The notes beneath the pieces are model-generated. The model saw only the letters and a program-made list of their open reading frames with translations, was not told the DNA's origin and ran no database searches. A DNA stretch of 64,000 nucleotides from UBA7672 sp965229115 (GTDB taxonomy: Bacteria; Pseudomonadota; Alphaproteobacteria; Caulobacterales; Hyphomonadaceae), in contig CBDDIR010000003.1 of NCBI GenBank assembly GCA_965229115.1, positions 3,968,001 to 4,032,000 of the forward strand, written 5' to 3'. The position numbers and the translations under genes were made by a program. Shown here piece by piece: positions 1 to 8,901 of this stretch. The first letter of the stretch is position 1. Every line of letters begins with the position of its first letter.

Positions 1-350
1 CCTTCGGCGAGCGTGATGCCGGCGGCGGACTTCATCTTCCACGAGGCGGTGCCGACATAGTCGGAGCGCGAGGCGGCCTGGTCGGGCGCGAAGGCGAGGC
101 GTTCGATGCCGGAGCTCAGGTCGATCTCGAGGCTGCCAGCGGGGAAGCCCGGCACGCCCTGGCCGATCTCGCGGGCGAGTTCGTTGCGCAGGTAGTGACC
201 GGTGCGGCCCTGGATTTCCGGAATGGTGATCGGTCCGGAGTTCTGGAAAGCCGCGCCCTGTCCGCCATAGACCGGCGTGAAGCCGCAGGCGGCCAGCGGG
301 GCGAGGCAGACAGCGATAACACCAATCTTGAAGAGTGGGGCTCTGATCAT
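1..350 (-). CDS. lptE: LPS-assembly lipoprotein LptE (partial, 3' end outside window)
   Basis: Outer-membrane lipoprotein that plugs the LptD barrel and takes part in lipopolysaccharide insertion. The visible N-terminus has a hydrophobic signal ending in a lipobox (LAAC near residues 18-21), followed by GFTPVYG, the usual mature start of alphaproteobacterial LptE. The ATG at 350 overlaps the leuS stop (ATGA), so the two genes are translationally coupled. The leuS-lptE order is standard in alphaproteobacteria, with holA normally next, beyond the left edge. About 116 codons are visible and the C-terminus is missing. The name rests on the mature N-terminus and on synteny. Confidence 0.8.
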   Translation of the reverse strand, partial: MIRAPLFKIGVIAVCLAPLAACGFTPVYGGQGAAFQNSGPITIPEIQGRTGHYLRNELAREIGQGVPGFPAGSLEIDLSSGIERLAFAPDQAASRSDYVGTASWKMKSAAGITLAE

Positions 351-2962
351 GATGCGACGATATTCACGATACGGCCGGGGACGACAATCACCTTTCTCAC
401 GGTGAGACCCGTGAGGTGCTGGATTACATTTTCATCAGCCTTGGCGACGGCTTCCACGGCGGCGGCATCGGCGGTGGCCGATACCGTGATTTCCGCGCGT
501 TTCTTGCCGTTGATCTGCACTGGCAGGGTGACCGTGTCCGAGACCAGCAGGGCGGGGTCGGGCGTCGGCCATTTTGCAACGGTGATGAGACCTTTGCCGC
601 CGAGCACGGACCAGCATTCTTCGGCCAGGTGGGGCGCGAAGGGGGCGGCGATCTGTGAGAACAGCGACAGGCATTCACGGCGGGCGGTGGCCATGCCGGG
701 CGCGGTCGAGGTTTCGGCCTTGCGCAGGGCGTTGGCCAGCTCGTTCATGCGGGCGATGCCGACGTTGAAGTGGAACTTCTCGATGCCCTGGGTGACATCG
801 CGCACCGTGCGATGCGCGAGGCGGCGCAGGTCGAGCGCTTCACCGGTATCAGCTGCGCCATCATCGGCGGCGGGAACGGCTTCGACGAGCGCCCAGAGTT
901 TCTGGATCGAGCCCCAGGCGCCGCGGACGCCTGCGTCGGTCCATTCGAAGTCGCGCTCGGGCGGCGAGTCCGACAGCACGAACCAGCGGGCGACGTCGGC
1001 GCCGTAGTCGGCGATGATCTGGATCGGATCGACGACGTTCTTCTTCGACTTCGACATCTTCTCGACGCCGCCGACCGTGACCGGTTTCAGCGTTGCGATC
1101 TCGATCAGCTTGCCGTCACGCTTGTCGATCTCTTCCGGCAGCAGCCAGGCGCCGGCCTCCGACTTGTAGGTTTCGTGCGTGACCATGCCTTGCGTGAAGA
1201 GGCCGGCGAATGGCTCGCCGGTGGGCAGGTCGAGCAGGCCGCAATCGCGCAGGGCGCGGGTGAAGAAGCGCGAGTAGAGCAGGTGGAGCACCGCGTGCTC
1301 GACGCCGCCGATGTATTGATCGACGGGCAGCCAGTAGGCGGCTTCTTCCTTGTTGATCGGCTCTTTGGATTTCGGATCGCAGAAGCGCGCGAAGTACCAG
1401 GACGAGTCGACGAACGTATCCATCGTGTCGGTTTCACGCTCGGCCTTGCCGGAGCATTTCGGGCAGGTGGTGTGCTTCCACGTCGGGTGGCGAACGAGCG
1501 GGTTGCCGGGTGCTGAGAAGTCCGCGTTGTCGGGCAGCAGGACCGGCAGCTGATCGTCCGGCACGGGGACGGTGCCGCAGGACGCGCATTTGATGACCGG
1601 GATCGGGCAGCCCCAATAGCGCTGACGCGAGACGCCCCAGTCACGCAGGCGATACTGCGTGGTGGCTTCGCCCGAGCCTTGCGCGACCAGCTTCTTGATG
1701 GCGGCCGTGATGGCTTCCTTGGTGGTGAGACCGTTGAGGAAGTCCGAGTTGTAGATGACGCCGTCGCCGGAATAAGCCTCGCCGCTGACCGTGTAGGTGG
1801 CAGCATCGGCGCCGGGCGGCAGCACGACGGGCTTGAAGGGCAGGCCGTATTTTTCTGCGAACTCGATGTCGCGCTGGTCGCCGGCGGGCGAGCCGAAGAT
1901 CGCGCCCGAGCCGTAGGTCGACAGGACGAAGTTCGCGGCCCAGACGGGCAGCTCCCATGACGGGTCGAACGGGTGTTTCACGGTGATGCCGAGGTCGATG
2001 CCGACTTTCTCGGCTTTCTCGATGTCGGCTTCGGATGTGCCTTTGGAGGCAGCGTCGGCCATGAACTTCGCGACGTCGGGACGCGACTTCGCGATCTCCT
2101 TCGTCAGCGGATGGTCAGGCGCGAGCGCGAGGAAGCTGGCGCCGAACAGCGTGTCGGGGCGCGTGGTGAAGACTTCGATCGGATCGGTCGCGTGGTTGCG
2201 GCCGTGTTCGTCCTTGTCGCGCGACAGGGCGGCGGGGGCGTTGGCGATTTCCCACCAGATCTTCGCGCCTTGCGATTTGCCGATCCAGTTGCCCTGCATG
2301 GTGCGGACCTTGTCCGGCCAGCGGTCGAGCGTATCGAGCGCGGCGAGCAGATCATCGCCATAGCGGGTGATGCGGAAGAACCATTGTTCCAGCTCGCGCT
2401 GTTCGACGACGGCGCCGGAGCGCCAGCCGCGGCCATCGACGACCTGCTCGTTGGCGAGGACGGTGTTCTCGACAGGGTCCCAGTTCACCTTGGCGGAGCG
2501 GCGATAGACGAGATCGTTGGCGAGCATCTTCAGGAAGATGCGCTGCTGCTGCTCGTAATAGTCAGGCTCGCATGTGGTGACTTCCTTCGACCAGTCGAAT
2601 GAGAGGCCCAGCGGTGCGAACTGGTCTTTCATCGCCTGGATGTTTTCGAGCGTCCATTTGCGCGGCTGCGCCTTCTTCTCGATAGCGGCGTTCTCGGCGG
2701 GCAGGCCGAACGCATCCCAGCCCATGGGGTGCAGGACGTTATAGCCGTTGGCGATGCGATAGCGCGCGACGACGTCGCCCATCGCATAGTTGCGGACGTG
2801 GCCCATATGGAGGCGGCCCGACGGGTAGGGGAACATCTCGAGGATGTACGCCTTCGGCATGGAGCCGGCTTCCTTGGCGGACTTCGCACGGAAGACCTGC
2901 GCGTGTTCCCACGCGGCGCGCCATTTCGGCTCGGTTTCTTTCGGGTTGTAACGCGTCGCCAT
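347..2962 (-). CDS. leuS: Leucyl-tRNA synthetase
   Basis: Charges tRNA-Leu with leucine in the cytoplasm; class I synthetase with an editing (CP1) domain. The 871-residue length is typical of bacterial LeuRS. The HIGH signature reads HMGH at residues 52-55 and KMSKS lies at 635-639. The editing region has the expected TTRPDTLFG segment and a zinc-type CxxC pair (CASC ... CPKC). An in-frame TTG precedes the ATG at 2962 by one codon; the ATG gives the usual MATRYNPKETEPKW start. It lies between a DUF3576 lipoprotein gene and lptE, all on the minus strand, as in many alphaproteobacteria. Confidence 0.98.
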   Translation of the reverse strand: MATRYNPKETEPKWRAAWEHAQVFRAKSAKEAGSMPKAYILEMFPYPSGRLHMGHVRNYAMGDVVARYRIANGYNVLHPMGWDAFGLPAENAAIEKKAQPRKWTLENIQAMKDQFAPLGLSFDWSKEVTTCEPDYYEQQQRIFLKMLANDLVYRRSAKVNWDPVENTVLANEQVVDGRGWRSGAVVEQRELEQWFFRITRYGDDLLAALDTLDRWPDKVRTMQGNWIGKSQGAKIWWEIANAPAALSRDKDEHGRNHATDPIEVFTTRPDTLFGASFLALAPDHPLTKEIAKSRPDVAKFMADAASKGTSEADIEKAEKVGIDLGITVKHPFDPSWELPVWAANFVLSTYGSGAIFGSPAGDQRDIEFAEKYGLPFKPVVLPPGADAATYTVSGEAYSGDGVIYNSDFLNGLTTKEAITAAIKKLVAQGSGEATTQYRLRDWGVSRQRYWGCPIPVIKCASCGTVPVPDDQLPVLLPDNADFSAPGNPLVRHPTWKHTTCPKCSGKAERETDTMDTFVDSSWYFARFCDPKSKEPINKEEAAYWLPVDQYIGGVEHAVLHLLYSRFFTRALRDCGLLDLPTGEPFAGLFTQGMVTHETYKSEAGAWLLPEEIDKRDGKLIEIATLKPVTVGGVEKMSKSKKNVVDPIQIIADYGADVARWFVLSDSPPERDFEWTDAGVRGAWGSIQKLWALVEAVPAADDGAADTGEALDLRRLAHRTVRDVTQGIEKFHFNVGIARMNELANALRKAETSTAPGMATARRECLSLFSQIAAPFAPHLAEECWSVLGGKGLITVAKWPTPDPALLVSDTVTLPVQINGKKRAEITVSATADAAAVEAVAKADENVIQHLTGLTVRKVIVVPGRIVNIVAS

Positions 2963-3035
2963 CAAGTCGCTCGTCTGCTCGTTTTATTCGCCGGAACTGA
3001 CATATCCCGGCGTCGAGCGGAAGGCGACGCCGAGA

Positions 3036-3491
3036 CTACTGCAGGCTGCTAAGTCGCAGCTGGCGGGCTTTTGCCAGAATGGCGTTCTCGAGGGCGACGT
3101 TGGTGTCCGGGCTCACCGCGGCGGTGGTCCAGACGCCATTGGCCAGCGTCTCGCGGAACACGGCGGCGGAGACGCCGTCGGCGCGCAGGCGCGTGTCGAG
3201 GATGTAGATGGTCGCTTTCATGCGCTCATCTTTCTTGTCCGGGTTGGCGTACCAGTCGGTGATGATGACGCCGCCATACGGGTCCGCCGAAACGAGCGGC
3301 AGGAAGGACAGGGTGTCGAGCGAGGCGCGCCAGAGATAGGCGTTCACGCCCAGGGCGCCGTTTTCTTCCGGTCCGATGTCGGCGCTGGAGGCGGTCGACG
3401 TGTTGGCCGTGGATGAGCCGAAGATGGAGCAGCCACCGAGCCCCATAAGGGCGGAAGCAAGAACGGCCGCTGCGGCCACGCGGGAAAACAT
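3036..3491 (-). CDS. DUF3576 family outer-membrane lipoprotein
   Basis: Alphaproteobacterial lipoprotein of unknown function, commonly encoded just upstream of leuS. The chosen ATG at 3491 gives a signal peptide with lipobox LGGC and has GGAG about 10 bases upstream. An ATG at 3569 would put 26 unlikely residues before the signal. The mature part holds the family-like blocks LGVNAYLWRASLDTLSFLPL and GGVIITDWY, and ends in ALENAILAKARQLR. The gene is transcribed with leuS, 73 bp apart. The role is not known; co-occurrence with leuS-lptE suggests an envelope function, which is inference. Confidence 0.8.
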   Translation of the reverse strand: MFSRVAAAAVLASALMGLGGCSIFGSSTANTSTASSADIGPEENGALGVNAYLWRASLDTLSFLPLVSADPYGGVIITDWYANPDKKDERMKATIYILDTRLRADGVSAAVFRETLANGVWTTAAVSPDTNVALENAILAKARQLRLSSLQ

Positions 3492-3660
3492 CACGTCGTA
3501 ACTCCGTATGCCCGGCGCGACTTGCGCCCCCGGAAGCCCTAGCAGCCGCTTCCTTAGCTTCGAGCGCATCCCACAGGCAAGGGCCGGTAGCCGTTAGCCT
3601 GGTCTTGAGACCGCCTCATATAGATCGTGCATTGAACTGAGATTGCGGAGGAATTCTGTC

Positions 3661-4893
3661 ATGCGGCGATCATTCACGCTGGCAATTCTGGGAGCGGGTA
3701 CGGCTTTCGGGACGGCTTTGCCGGCTTTTGCGCAGGCTGCGGACGGGGAATGGCAGTTCGATCTGGAGGCTACGGCCGCCGGGGCGATCATTGATGAAGA
3801 GACGCCGCTGGCGCCTTCGGCCAGCGTTATTGGCGGGGCCAAGGCCACTGTGACGCGGGCGGATACGCTCGAGAACGGGCTGACGCTGAGCTGGCGCGGG
3901 GAGGTGCGGCTGGAGCGGGATGCGCCGTCGCGGCCTTCATTTGCAGGCGTTCTGGGCGCTTGCCCGGCAACCGACGTGACGTGCCCGCGGGTGGCGAGCG
4001 GTTCGGTATTCCTGTCGCCGATTTCGCCTGCGACGGGGCTCGCGGCCGGCGGCGGCGTGCTCGACAGGGAAGGGTCCGCCACGATCGAGGCGGCGTCGCT
4101 TTCGGTGACGGGCCCATGGGGCGAGGGCGTGTTTGGCCTTGATTCAGGGGCTGCGGCGCGTCTCGACGCACGAGCGCCGACGGTTCTGAACCGGGTGTCG
4201 GCGTTCTCGCCGGGGCTGGATCCGACCGGGCTTGGCGTGACCCGCGCCCGCAATGACGTCACGGGGTCATCCCTGAAGGCTTCTTATCTGAGCCCGCGCT
4301 GGATCGGTTTCCGGGTCGGGGCGAGCTACACGCCCGAGGCCAACCAGAAGACGGCCGACTTCGATCCGGGTTTCGAGATGGCCGGGTATGCCTCGGCCAA
4401 GCTGGAGAATGTGTGGGAGGGCGCGGTGTCGTTCGCCCGCCAGTTCGCCGAGCAGGACCTGCGGGTCCGGGCGGCGGTGACGTATAGTAATGCCGACTCC
4501 AAGTCCGGGCTGGCGGCGTTCGGCCAGTATGAAGCCTGGGGGGCGGGGCTGGAGCTGGAGCATGACGGCTGGACGGGCGGCATCCGGTGGCTTTCCAGCA
4601 ACAACGCCTGGGAATCCGGTAGCGCCGACTATGAGGCGTGGGAGGCCGGCTTAGTTAAAACCGTCGGCGAGTGGCGTTTGGGAATTGAAGGCGGTCGGGC
4701 CAAAGACCGCCTAACGGGCATAGAAGGCACATCCTGGCTGGTTGGGGCTGGCTATAAACTTAGTGACAATGTGGATATTGGCGCCGGCTGGAGTGCAGCT
4801 GACGCGGATATCCCTGTGCGGTTGAGTCCCAGTGCTAGTCACAGAAATGCCAGTAATGACGGGCTAGTACTTGAGCTGACTGTGCGGAATTAG
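3661..4893 (+). CDS. Outer-membrane porin-like beta-barrel protein
   Basis: Probable Gram-negative porin. The 410-residue product starts with a clear signal peptide (cleavage after LPAFAQA) and continues with alternating hydrophobic/polar strands rich in Gly, Trp, Tyr and acidic residues. Typical porin segments are GFRVGASYTPE, WEGAVSFARQF, AAVTYSNADSKSG and YEAWGAGLELEHDGW, and it ends in a barrel-type strand (LVLELTVRN). A strong GGAGG lies about 9 bases before the ATG at 3661; a TTG 18 bases earlier falls inside that ribosome site and is rejected. Substrate is unknown. Confidence 0.8.
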   Translation: MRRSFTLAILGAGTAFGTALPAFAQAADGEWQFDLEATAAGAIIDEETPLAPSASVIGGAKATVTRADTLENGLTLSWRGEVRLERDAPSRPSFAGVLGACPATDVTCPRVASGSVFLSPISPATGLAAGGGVLDREGSATIEAASLSVTGPWGEGVFGLDSGAAARLDARAPTVLNRVSAFSPGLDPTGLGVTRARNDVTGSSLKASYLSPRWIGFRVGASYTPEANQKTADFDPGFEMAGYASAKLENVWEGAVSFARQFAEQDLRVRAAVTYSNADSKSGLAAFGQYEAWGAGLELEHDGWTGGIRWLSSNNAWESGSADYEAWEAGLVKTVGEWRLGIEGGRAKDRLTGIEGTSWLVGAGYKLSDNVDIGAGWSAADADIPVRLSPSASHRNASNDGLVLELTVRN

Positions 4894-4931
4894 TGACACC
4901 CCGCAGATAAAGTTCGGGTTTTGGGGTCGAC

Positions 4932-4946
4932 TTAATTCTCGTTAAC
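4932..4946. promoter_or_regulatory. CtrA-like paired TTAA motif
   Basis: TTAA, six bases, TTAAC lies about 50 bp before the NtrZ-like gene. The CtrA cell-cycle regulator of Caulobacterales prefers TTAA-N7-TTAA(C). The spacing here is one short, so this is only a weak candidate site. Confidence 0.2.
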
Positions 4947-4994
4947 TTTTGCGACGCGAGTCGTGCGTAGTATCGGCAGGAAGGAGGGCAGGGC

Positions 4995-5474
4995 ATGCGT
5001 TTTTCAGCACATCTATTCTGTCTCGCCGCCTCTCTGGTTGCTGCGCCCGCTTTTGCGCAAACCGGGAAGGAAGGCGGCACTGTGTCTGCGCCGCGCTCCC
5101 TGTCGCAATCGTCCAAGCAAGCTGAAGAAGCTGCTCCGACGCTGAACCTCGGCCTGAGCAAGGGCGGTACGGAACGCACGCTGCTTCCGATCGCACCGGT
5201 TCAGAAGGACGAGCTTGCCCTGACCTGGCAGCCTGCCAGCAAGTGGGGCCTGACCCTCGACCTGACGAGCCGTGCGCCTAACGAGATCTTCCCGCAGGAA
5301 GAGGTTACCGCTGGCGTCACCTATCAGGTCACGCCGCGCTTCCGCTTTGGCGGCGGCGTGACGGTGCGTGGCGACTCGCTCGCCCAGTCGCTGTCGACCC
5401 CGGGCACGAACTTCACGAACAGCAAGGACGGCGCGGACGCCACGGTTCGCATCGAGTCCGCTTTCTCCTTCTAG
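4995..5474 (+). CDS. NtrZ-like periplasmic regulatory protein
   Basis: A 159-residue exported protein with a signal peptide (ALA-type cleavage near PAFAQ, residues 18-22) and a small beta-rich C-terminal half: WGLTLDLTSR, EEVTAGVTYQVTPRFRFGGG and the terminal strand VRIESAFSF. This resembles NtrZ, which in Caulobacter acts in the periplasm on the NtrY sensor kinase. An AAGGAGGG ribosome site precedes the ATG. No ntrY/ntrX is nearby, so regulatory partnership cannot be judged from context. It could instead be another small outer-membrane-associated protein; the call rests on the C-terminal pattern. Confidence 0.55.
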   Translation: MRFSAHLFCLAASLVAAPAFAQTGKEGGTVSAPRSLSQSSKQAEEAAPTLNLGLSKGGTERTLLPIAPVQKDELALTWQPASKWGLTLDLTSRAPNEIFPQEEVTAGVTYQVTPRFRFGGGVTVRGDSLAQSLSTPGTNFTNSKDGADATVRIESAFSF

Positions 5475-5485
5475 TCCGGCTCGTT

Positions 5486-6142
5486 CTAGGCCTTACCGGG
5501 CCATCCAGACATGACAGCTTCGATCGCGGCCCATCCGGCTGAATGCTTCGCTATGCGCGCGGCGTTTTCGGCGTTGATGCCGCCGAGGGCGTAGATTGGC
5601 AGCGGCGCGTTGCGGGCGATCTGGCGAAAGCGCAGGGCGCCGATGGCTTTGCCGGCGCTGGGGCTGTTGCTGGGGAAAACCGCCGAGAGAAATGCCGCGT
5701 CGAGCTTGAGCGCGTGGGCGCGGGCGAGGCCGGCGCGGGAATGGGCCGAGGCTGTCTCGATGAAGTTGGGGCTTCGTTTGCGAACGCCGCGGAGGCGGGC
5801 TTCGGGCCAGTGAACGCCGTCTGCGCTTATGGCGGCGGCGAGGGCTGGGTCAGCGGAGACGAGCAGGATCAGGCCGCGCTGTTTGCAGATGCGGGCGAGT
5901 TTCGCGCCGGTGGTGTAGCGGTCGCTTGCGCCGAAGTGGCGATAGACGACGCCCCAGCCTTTCGGGAGCTGTGCTGCTGTGGCGGCGGGATCGGGCGTGC
6001 GCTTCGGATCGGTCATGAACCAGGCGCGGGGGAGGGTGCGGCCCCTGCCGTTCGCAAATGAGCGAGCGTGCGCAGGTTTCGCTATCCGCGTGGACGCGAG
6101 GAGCTTGCGGCGGATCGCGGCTTGGGGTTGAGACAGAGGCAT
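5486..6142 (-). CDS. Thiamine phosphate synthase / TenI-like TIM-barrel protein
   Basis: Member of the ThiE/TenI superfamily, whose enzymes make thiamine phosphate or isomerise thiazole intermediates. Visible blocks are LPRAWFMTDPKRTPDP (first strand), GVVYRHFGA, ADGVHWPE (the position of the family's GVHLGQ motif, here divergent), TASAHS, FLSAVFPSNSPSAGKAIG and PIYALGGINAENA (phosphate-binding loop). At 218 residues it is normal size. No other thi genes are adjacent and the substrate motif is altered, so true ThiE activity is uncertain. Its start overlaps the divergent yggS start inside one CATG, so the real start could be further in, for example ATG 6016. Confidence 0.7.
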   Translation of the reverse strand: MPLSQPQAAIRRKLLASTRIAKPAHARSFANGRGRTLPRAWFMTDPKRTPDPAATAAQLPKGWGVVYRHFGASDRYTTGAKLARICKQRGLILLVSADPALAAAISADGVHWPEARLRGVRKRSPNFIETASAHSRAGLARAHALKLDAAFLSAVFPSNSPSAGKAIGALRFRQIARNAPLPIYALGGINAENAARIAKHSAGWAAIEAVMSGWPGKA

Positions 6143-6833
6143 GGACCAGAAAGTACTTCAGGAAATCACTGCGGCGCGTGCCGATGTTCTTGCGCGCATT
6201 GCCGCCGCCGCCAAGAGCGCGGGGCGCGATGCTGCCGGCGTTGAGCTGGTCGCGGTGTCGAAAGTGCAGCCGGATGATCGCATCGACGCGATGCTGGCGG
6301 CGGGCCAGCGCGTGTTCGGCGAGAACCGGGTGCAGGAAGCGCAGGGGCGCTGGAAGCCGCGTCGTGAGGCGGGGCTGGATCTCGAGCTGCGCCTGATCGG
6401 GCCGCTGCAGTCGAACAAGGCAGAAGATGCGGTTGCGCTGTTCGATGTGATCGAAACGCTGGACCGCACCAAGCTGGCGGCGGCATTGTCGGATGCGTTC
6501 GCTAAGGTTGGGCGTACGCCGAAGCTCTTCGTTCAGGTGAATACGGGCGAGGAAGAGCAGAAGGCGGGCGTTGCGCCAGCGGATGCTGATGCGTTCATTG
6601 CCTCGATGCGGCGCGACTATGGCTTCGCGATCGAAGGCCTGATGTGCATTCCGCCTGCTGAAGAGCCTGCGGGACCGCATTTTGCGCTGCTGGCGAAGAT
6701 CGCGGCGCGCAATGGCGTCGCGAAACTGTCGATGGGGATGAGCGCGGATTACGATATCGCCGTGCTGTTCGGCGCGACCAGTGTGCGCGTGGGCTCGGCG
6801 CTGTTTGGAGCGCGGGATTATCCGGCCGCCTAG
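6141..6833 (+). CDS. yggS: YggS/PROSC family pyridoxal phosphate homeostasis protein
   Basis: Cytoplasmic PLP-binding protein of the alanine-racemase-like TIM-barrel fold that balances vitamin B6 and amino/keto acid pools. The 230 residues match the family length. PLP lysine is K41 in VELVAVSKVQP; other family blocks are VFGENRVQEA, LIGPLQSNKAE, LFVQVNTGEEEQKAG, EGLMCIPP, LSMGMSADYDIA and VRVGSALFG. The gene is divergent from the ThiE-like gene and convergent with the lysoplasmalogenase gene; those two stop codons share the tetramer CTAG. Confidence 0.95.
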   Translation: MDQKVLQEITAARADVLARIAAAAKSAGRDAAGVELVAVSKVQPDDRIDAMLAAGQRVFGENRVQEAQGRWKPRREAGLDLELRLIGPLQSNKAEDAVALFDVIETLDRTKLAAALSDAFAKVGRTPKLFVQVNTGEEEQKAGVAPADADAFIASMRRDYGFAIEGLMCIPPAEEPAGPHFALLAKIAARNGVAKLSMGMSADYDIAVLFGATSVRVGSALFGARDYPAA

Positions 6834-7471
6834 GCGCGGCGTGACAGGCTCCACGCCAGCATGATCTGCGCGGCGGCGTAGGTGATCCAGACGCTGCCGA
6901 TCGGCACGGGCTGTTTGGCGAACATGCCGGTAGCGATCAGCGTGTCGGACAGCATGAAGATGATCGCGCCGAGCTTGGCCAGCAGCGGCGCCTTCGACAT
7001 GACGGCCGAGACGGCCATGATCGAGATGATGATCGAGTAGGCGGTTGCCGGGATGGTGAGACCCATCTCTGCCTGGCCGGGCGCGAACCAGATGGCGAGC
7101 GCGACGGTGGCTGCGATGATGGCGACGGCGATGGGCCAGCCGGGTTTATTGAGGCCATCGCGGCGGATGATCGTGACGAAGGCTGCGGTGTAGCAGACAT
7201 GGGCGAGGCCGAAGGCTGCCATGCCGCCGACGAACAATCCGTCGAGTTCAAGCAGGACGTCGCCGACTGCGGAGAGCAGCAGGCCGAGGCCGACGAGGAT
7301 GGCGCGCTGGCTGAGCGCATAGAGGCCGAGCACAACGATGCCGGAGCATTTCCAGACCGGGCCGAGCGGCAGATCGAGCTTCACCCATTCGTTCGCGAGG
7401 TGGCTCGCGGCAAGGAGGGCGCCGGCAAGGAAGAGGATGTTGGTGGGCGAGCGGGTGGTGGTGTCGGTCAT
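6830..7471 (-). CDS. YhhN family membrane protein (lysoplasmalogenase-like)
   Basis: Integral membrane protein of about 213 residues with roughly eight hydrophobic helices. The YhhN/TMEM86 pattern is visible in LLLSAVGDVLLEL (conserved SxxGD) and FMLSDTLIA (second conserved SD). Some members cleave the vinyl-ether bond of lysoplasmalogens; the bacterial role is less clear. ATG at 7471 is chosen because the upstream extension to 7804 is Arg/Pro-rich and overlaps the L,D-transpeptidase gene. Ends share CTAG with yggS. Confidence 0.85.
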   Translation of the reverse strand: MTDTTTRSPTNILFLAGALLAASHLANEWVKLDLPLGPVWKCSGIVVLGLYALSQRAILVGLGLLLSAVGDVLLELDGLFVGGMAAFGLAHVCYTAAFVTIIRRDGLNKPGWPIAVAIIAATVALAIWFAPGQAEMGLTIPATAYSIIISIMAVSAVMSKAPLLAKLGAIIFMLSDTLIATGMFAKQPVPIGSVWITYAAAQIMLAWSLSRRA

Positions 7472-7524
7472 GAGGGTTGGGTAGCGCTGGGCGGGGCGGC
7501 TGTCGATTTGTCGTGGGGGAAGCT

Positions 7525-8037
7525 TTAGCCCCGGATCTCGATTGCATCTCCCGGCTTTGCATCCGCCAGCAGCGCCAGCAGGTCTGGCAGGGCGCACGCG
7601 ACGCAGCCCTCGGTGGGCGAGTAGTCCGGTTGCGCGACGTGCAGGAAGATGGCGCTGCCTTTGCCGGGGATGACCGGGTCGTCGTTGTAACCGAGCTCGA
7701 CGATGAGGTCGTAGAGGTGATCCTCGCGCCAGAGTTTCTCGTGGCTGGCGGCGTAGGGCAGGAGGATGGGGCGGTTGTAGAACGGGTCGGCGGGGTCGTC
7801 GCACCAGCCGGCCTGGGGGATCAGTGCAACCGTCGGCAGGTCAGTCGCAGGCGCGGCAATCCTGTCGGAACGCCACAACACCTGGCGCATGGGCCAGATT
7901 CCGATCGGGCTCGCGCCGTCGCCTTCGCGCTTGATATTGGCAGGCGTAACGCCGCTTCTCCCAAGCGCACAGCGGACCGTGTGGCCCCGCCATCGGAGCT
8001 GACCCGAGGCTTCTGCGATAAAAGCGGCGTTATCCAT
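7525..8037 (-). CDS. L,D-transpeptidase (YkuD) family protein
   Basis: Probable peptidoglycan-remodelling enzyme that makes or exchanges cross-links through an active-site cysteine. The signature HVAQPDYSPTEGCVAC carries His133 and Cys145, in the HX(n)[ST]xGC arrangement of the family. At 170 residues it is a single catalytic domain. No signal peptide is evident at the N-terminus (MDNAAFIAEASGQLRW), unlike many YkuD proteins, so it belongs to the short YafK/YkuD-like group; export is unresolved. An upstream promoter is shared with the divergent response-regulator gene. Confidence 0.85.
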   Translation of the reverse strand: MDNAAFIAEASGQLRWRGHTVRCALGRSGVTPANIKREGDGASPIGIWPMRQVLWRSDRIAAPATDLPTVALIPQAGWCDDPADPFYNRPILLPYAASHEKLWREDHLYDLIVELGYNDDPVIPGKGSAIFLHVAQPDYSPTEGCVACALPDLLALLADAKPGDAIEIRG

Positions 8038-8134
8038 GGGCTTATCCGCGCTGTGACGGCTTCCGTGCGGGCAACATACTCCCTAGACTTTGCTTGTCCC
8101 GCACAGAAGATGCGCGGCCGGGAGACGCCTGAAT

Positions 8135-8821
8135 ATGACTACCGCCAAAACTATCCTGCTGGTCGACGACGATCAGGAACTGCGTGAGGCGCTGGCCGAG
8201 CAATTCGAGCTGCATGAGGGATTCCGGATCGAGCATGCCTCCTCTGCCGGGGAGGGCATCAAGAAGGCCGAAGAGCAGCGGGCGGATCTGATCATTCTGG
8301 ACGTCGAGCTGCCGGACATGGACGGGCGCGATGCCTGCCGCCTGATGCGCAAGCACGGCATTGCCGCGCCGATCGTCATGCTGACGGGGCAGGTGACGGA
8401 TGCGGATGCGATCCTGGGTCTGGACTCGGGCGCCAATGATTATGTCACCAAGCCGTTCAAGTTCTCCGTCCTGCTGGCCCGCGTGCGTGCGCACCTGCGG
8501 ACGTTCGAGCAGAGCGAGGATGCGATCTTCCGGCTGGGCCCGTATGAATTCCGTCCGGCAGCGAAGCTGCTGGTCGACGACAAGGACCGCAAGATCCGTC
8601 TCACCGAGAAAGAGACGAACATCCTGAAGTATCTCTATCGTGCGGGCGGCAAGCCGGTTGGCCGCGAGGAGCTGCTGAGCGAAGTGTGGGGCTACAACGC
8701 CAACGTCACCACGCACACGCTGGAGACGCACATCTATCGCCTGCGCCAGAAGATTGAGCCCGATCCAGCGAATGCGCGGCTGCTGCTGACGGAGAGCGGC
8801 GGGTATCGTCTGCAGGCCTGA
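8135..8821 (+). CDS. OmpR/PhoB-type response regulator, CenR-like
   Basis: Two-component transcription factor of 228 residues. The receiver domain (about 1-120) has the acidic pocket DDD at 11-13, phospho-acceptor Asp56 in LIILDVELPDMDG, and the NDYVTKPF lysine loop. The C-terminal winged helix contains LTEKETNILKYLYRAGG and the recognition helix region TTHTLETHIYRLRQKIE. The sequence strongly recalls CenR, an envelope regulator of Caulobacter; the name is from memory of the family. The ATG at 8135 is used because it starts the first receiver strand. No histidine kinase is adjacent, so it is orphan here. Confidence 0.85.
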   Translation: MTTAKTILLVDDDQELREALAEQFELHEGFRIEHASSAGEGIKKAEEQRADLIILDVELPDMDGRDACRLMRKHGIAAPIVMLTGQVTDADAILGLDSGANDYVTKPFKFSVLLARVRAHLRTFEQSEDAIFRLGPYEFRPAAKLLVDDKDRKIRLTEKETNILKYLYRAGGKPVGREELLSEVWGYNANVTTHTLETHIYRLRQKIEPDPANARLLLTESGGYRLQA

Positions 8822-8901
8822 GTTCGTTTCGCTGTGCCGGGTGAGCGTCTGCGCTATAACCTGATGTAAGAAGCATCAGGTCCCTTGCGCGGAGAACGCC
8901 C

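Noticed and set aside
770..1516. 248-codon plus-strand frame inside leuS
   Set aside because: Antisense shadow of leuS.
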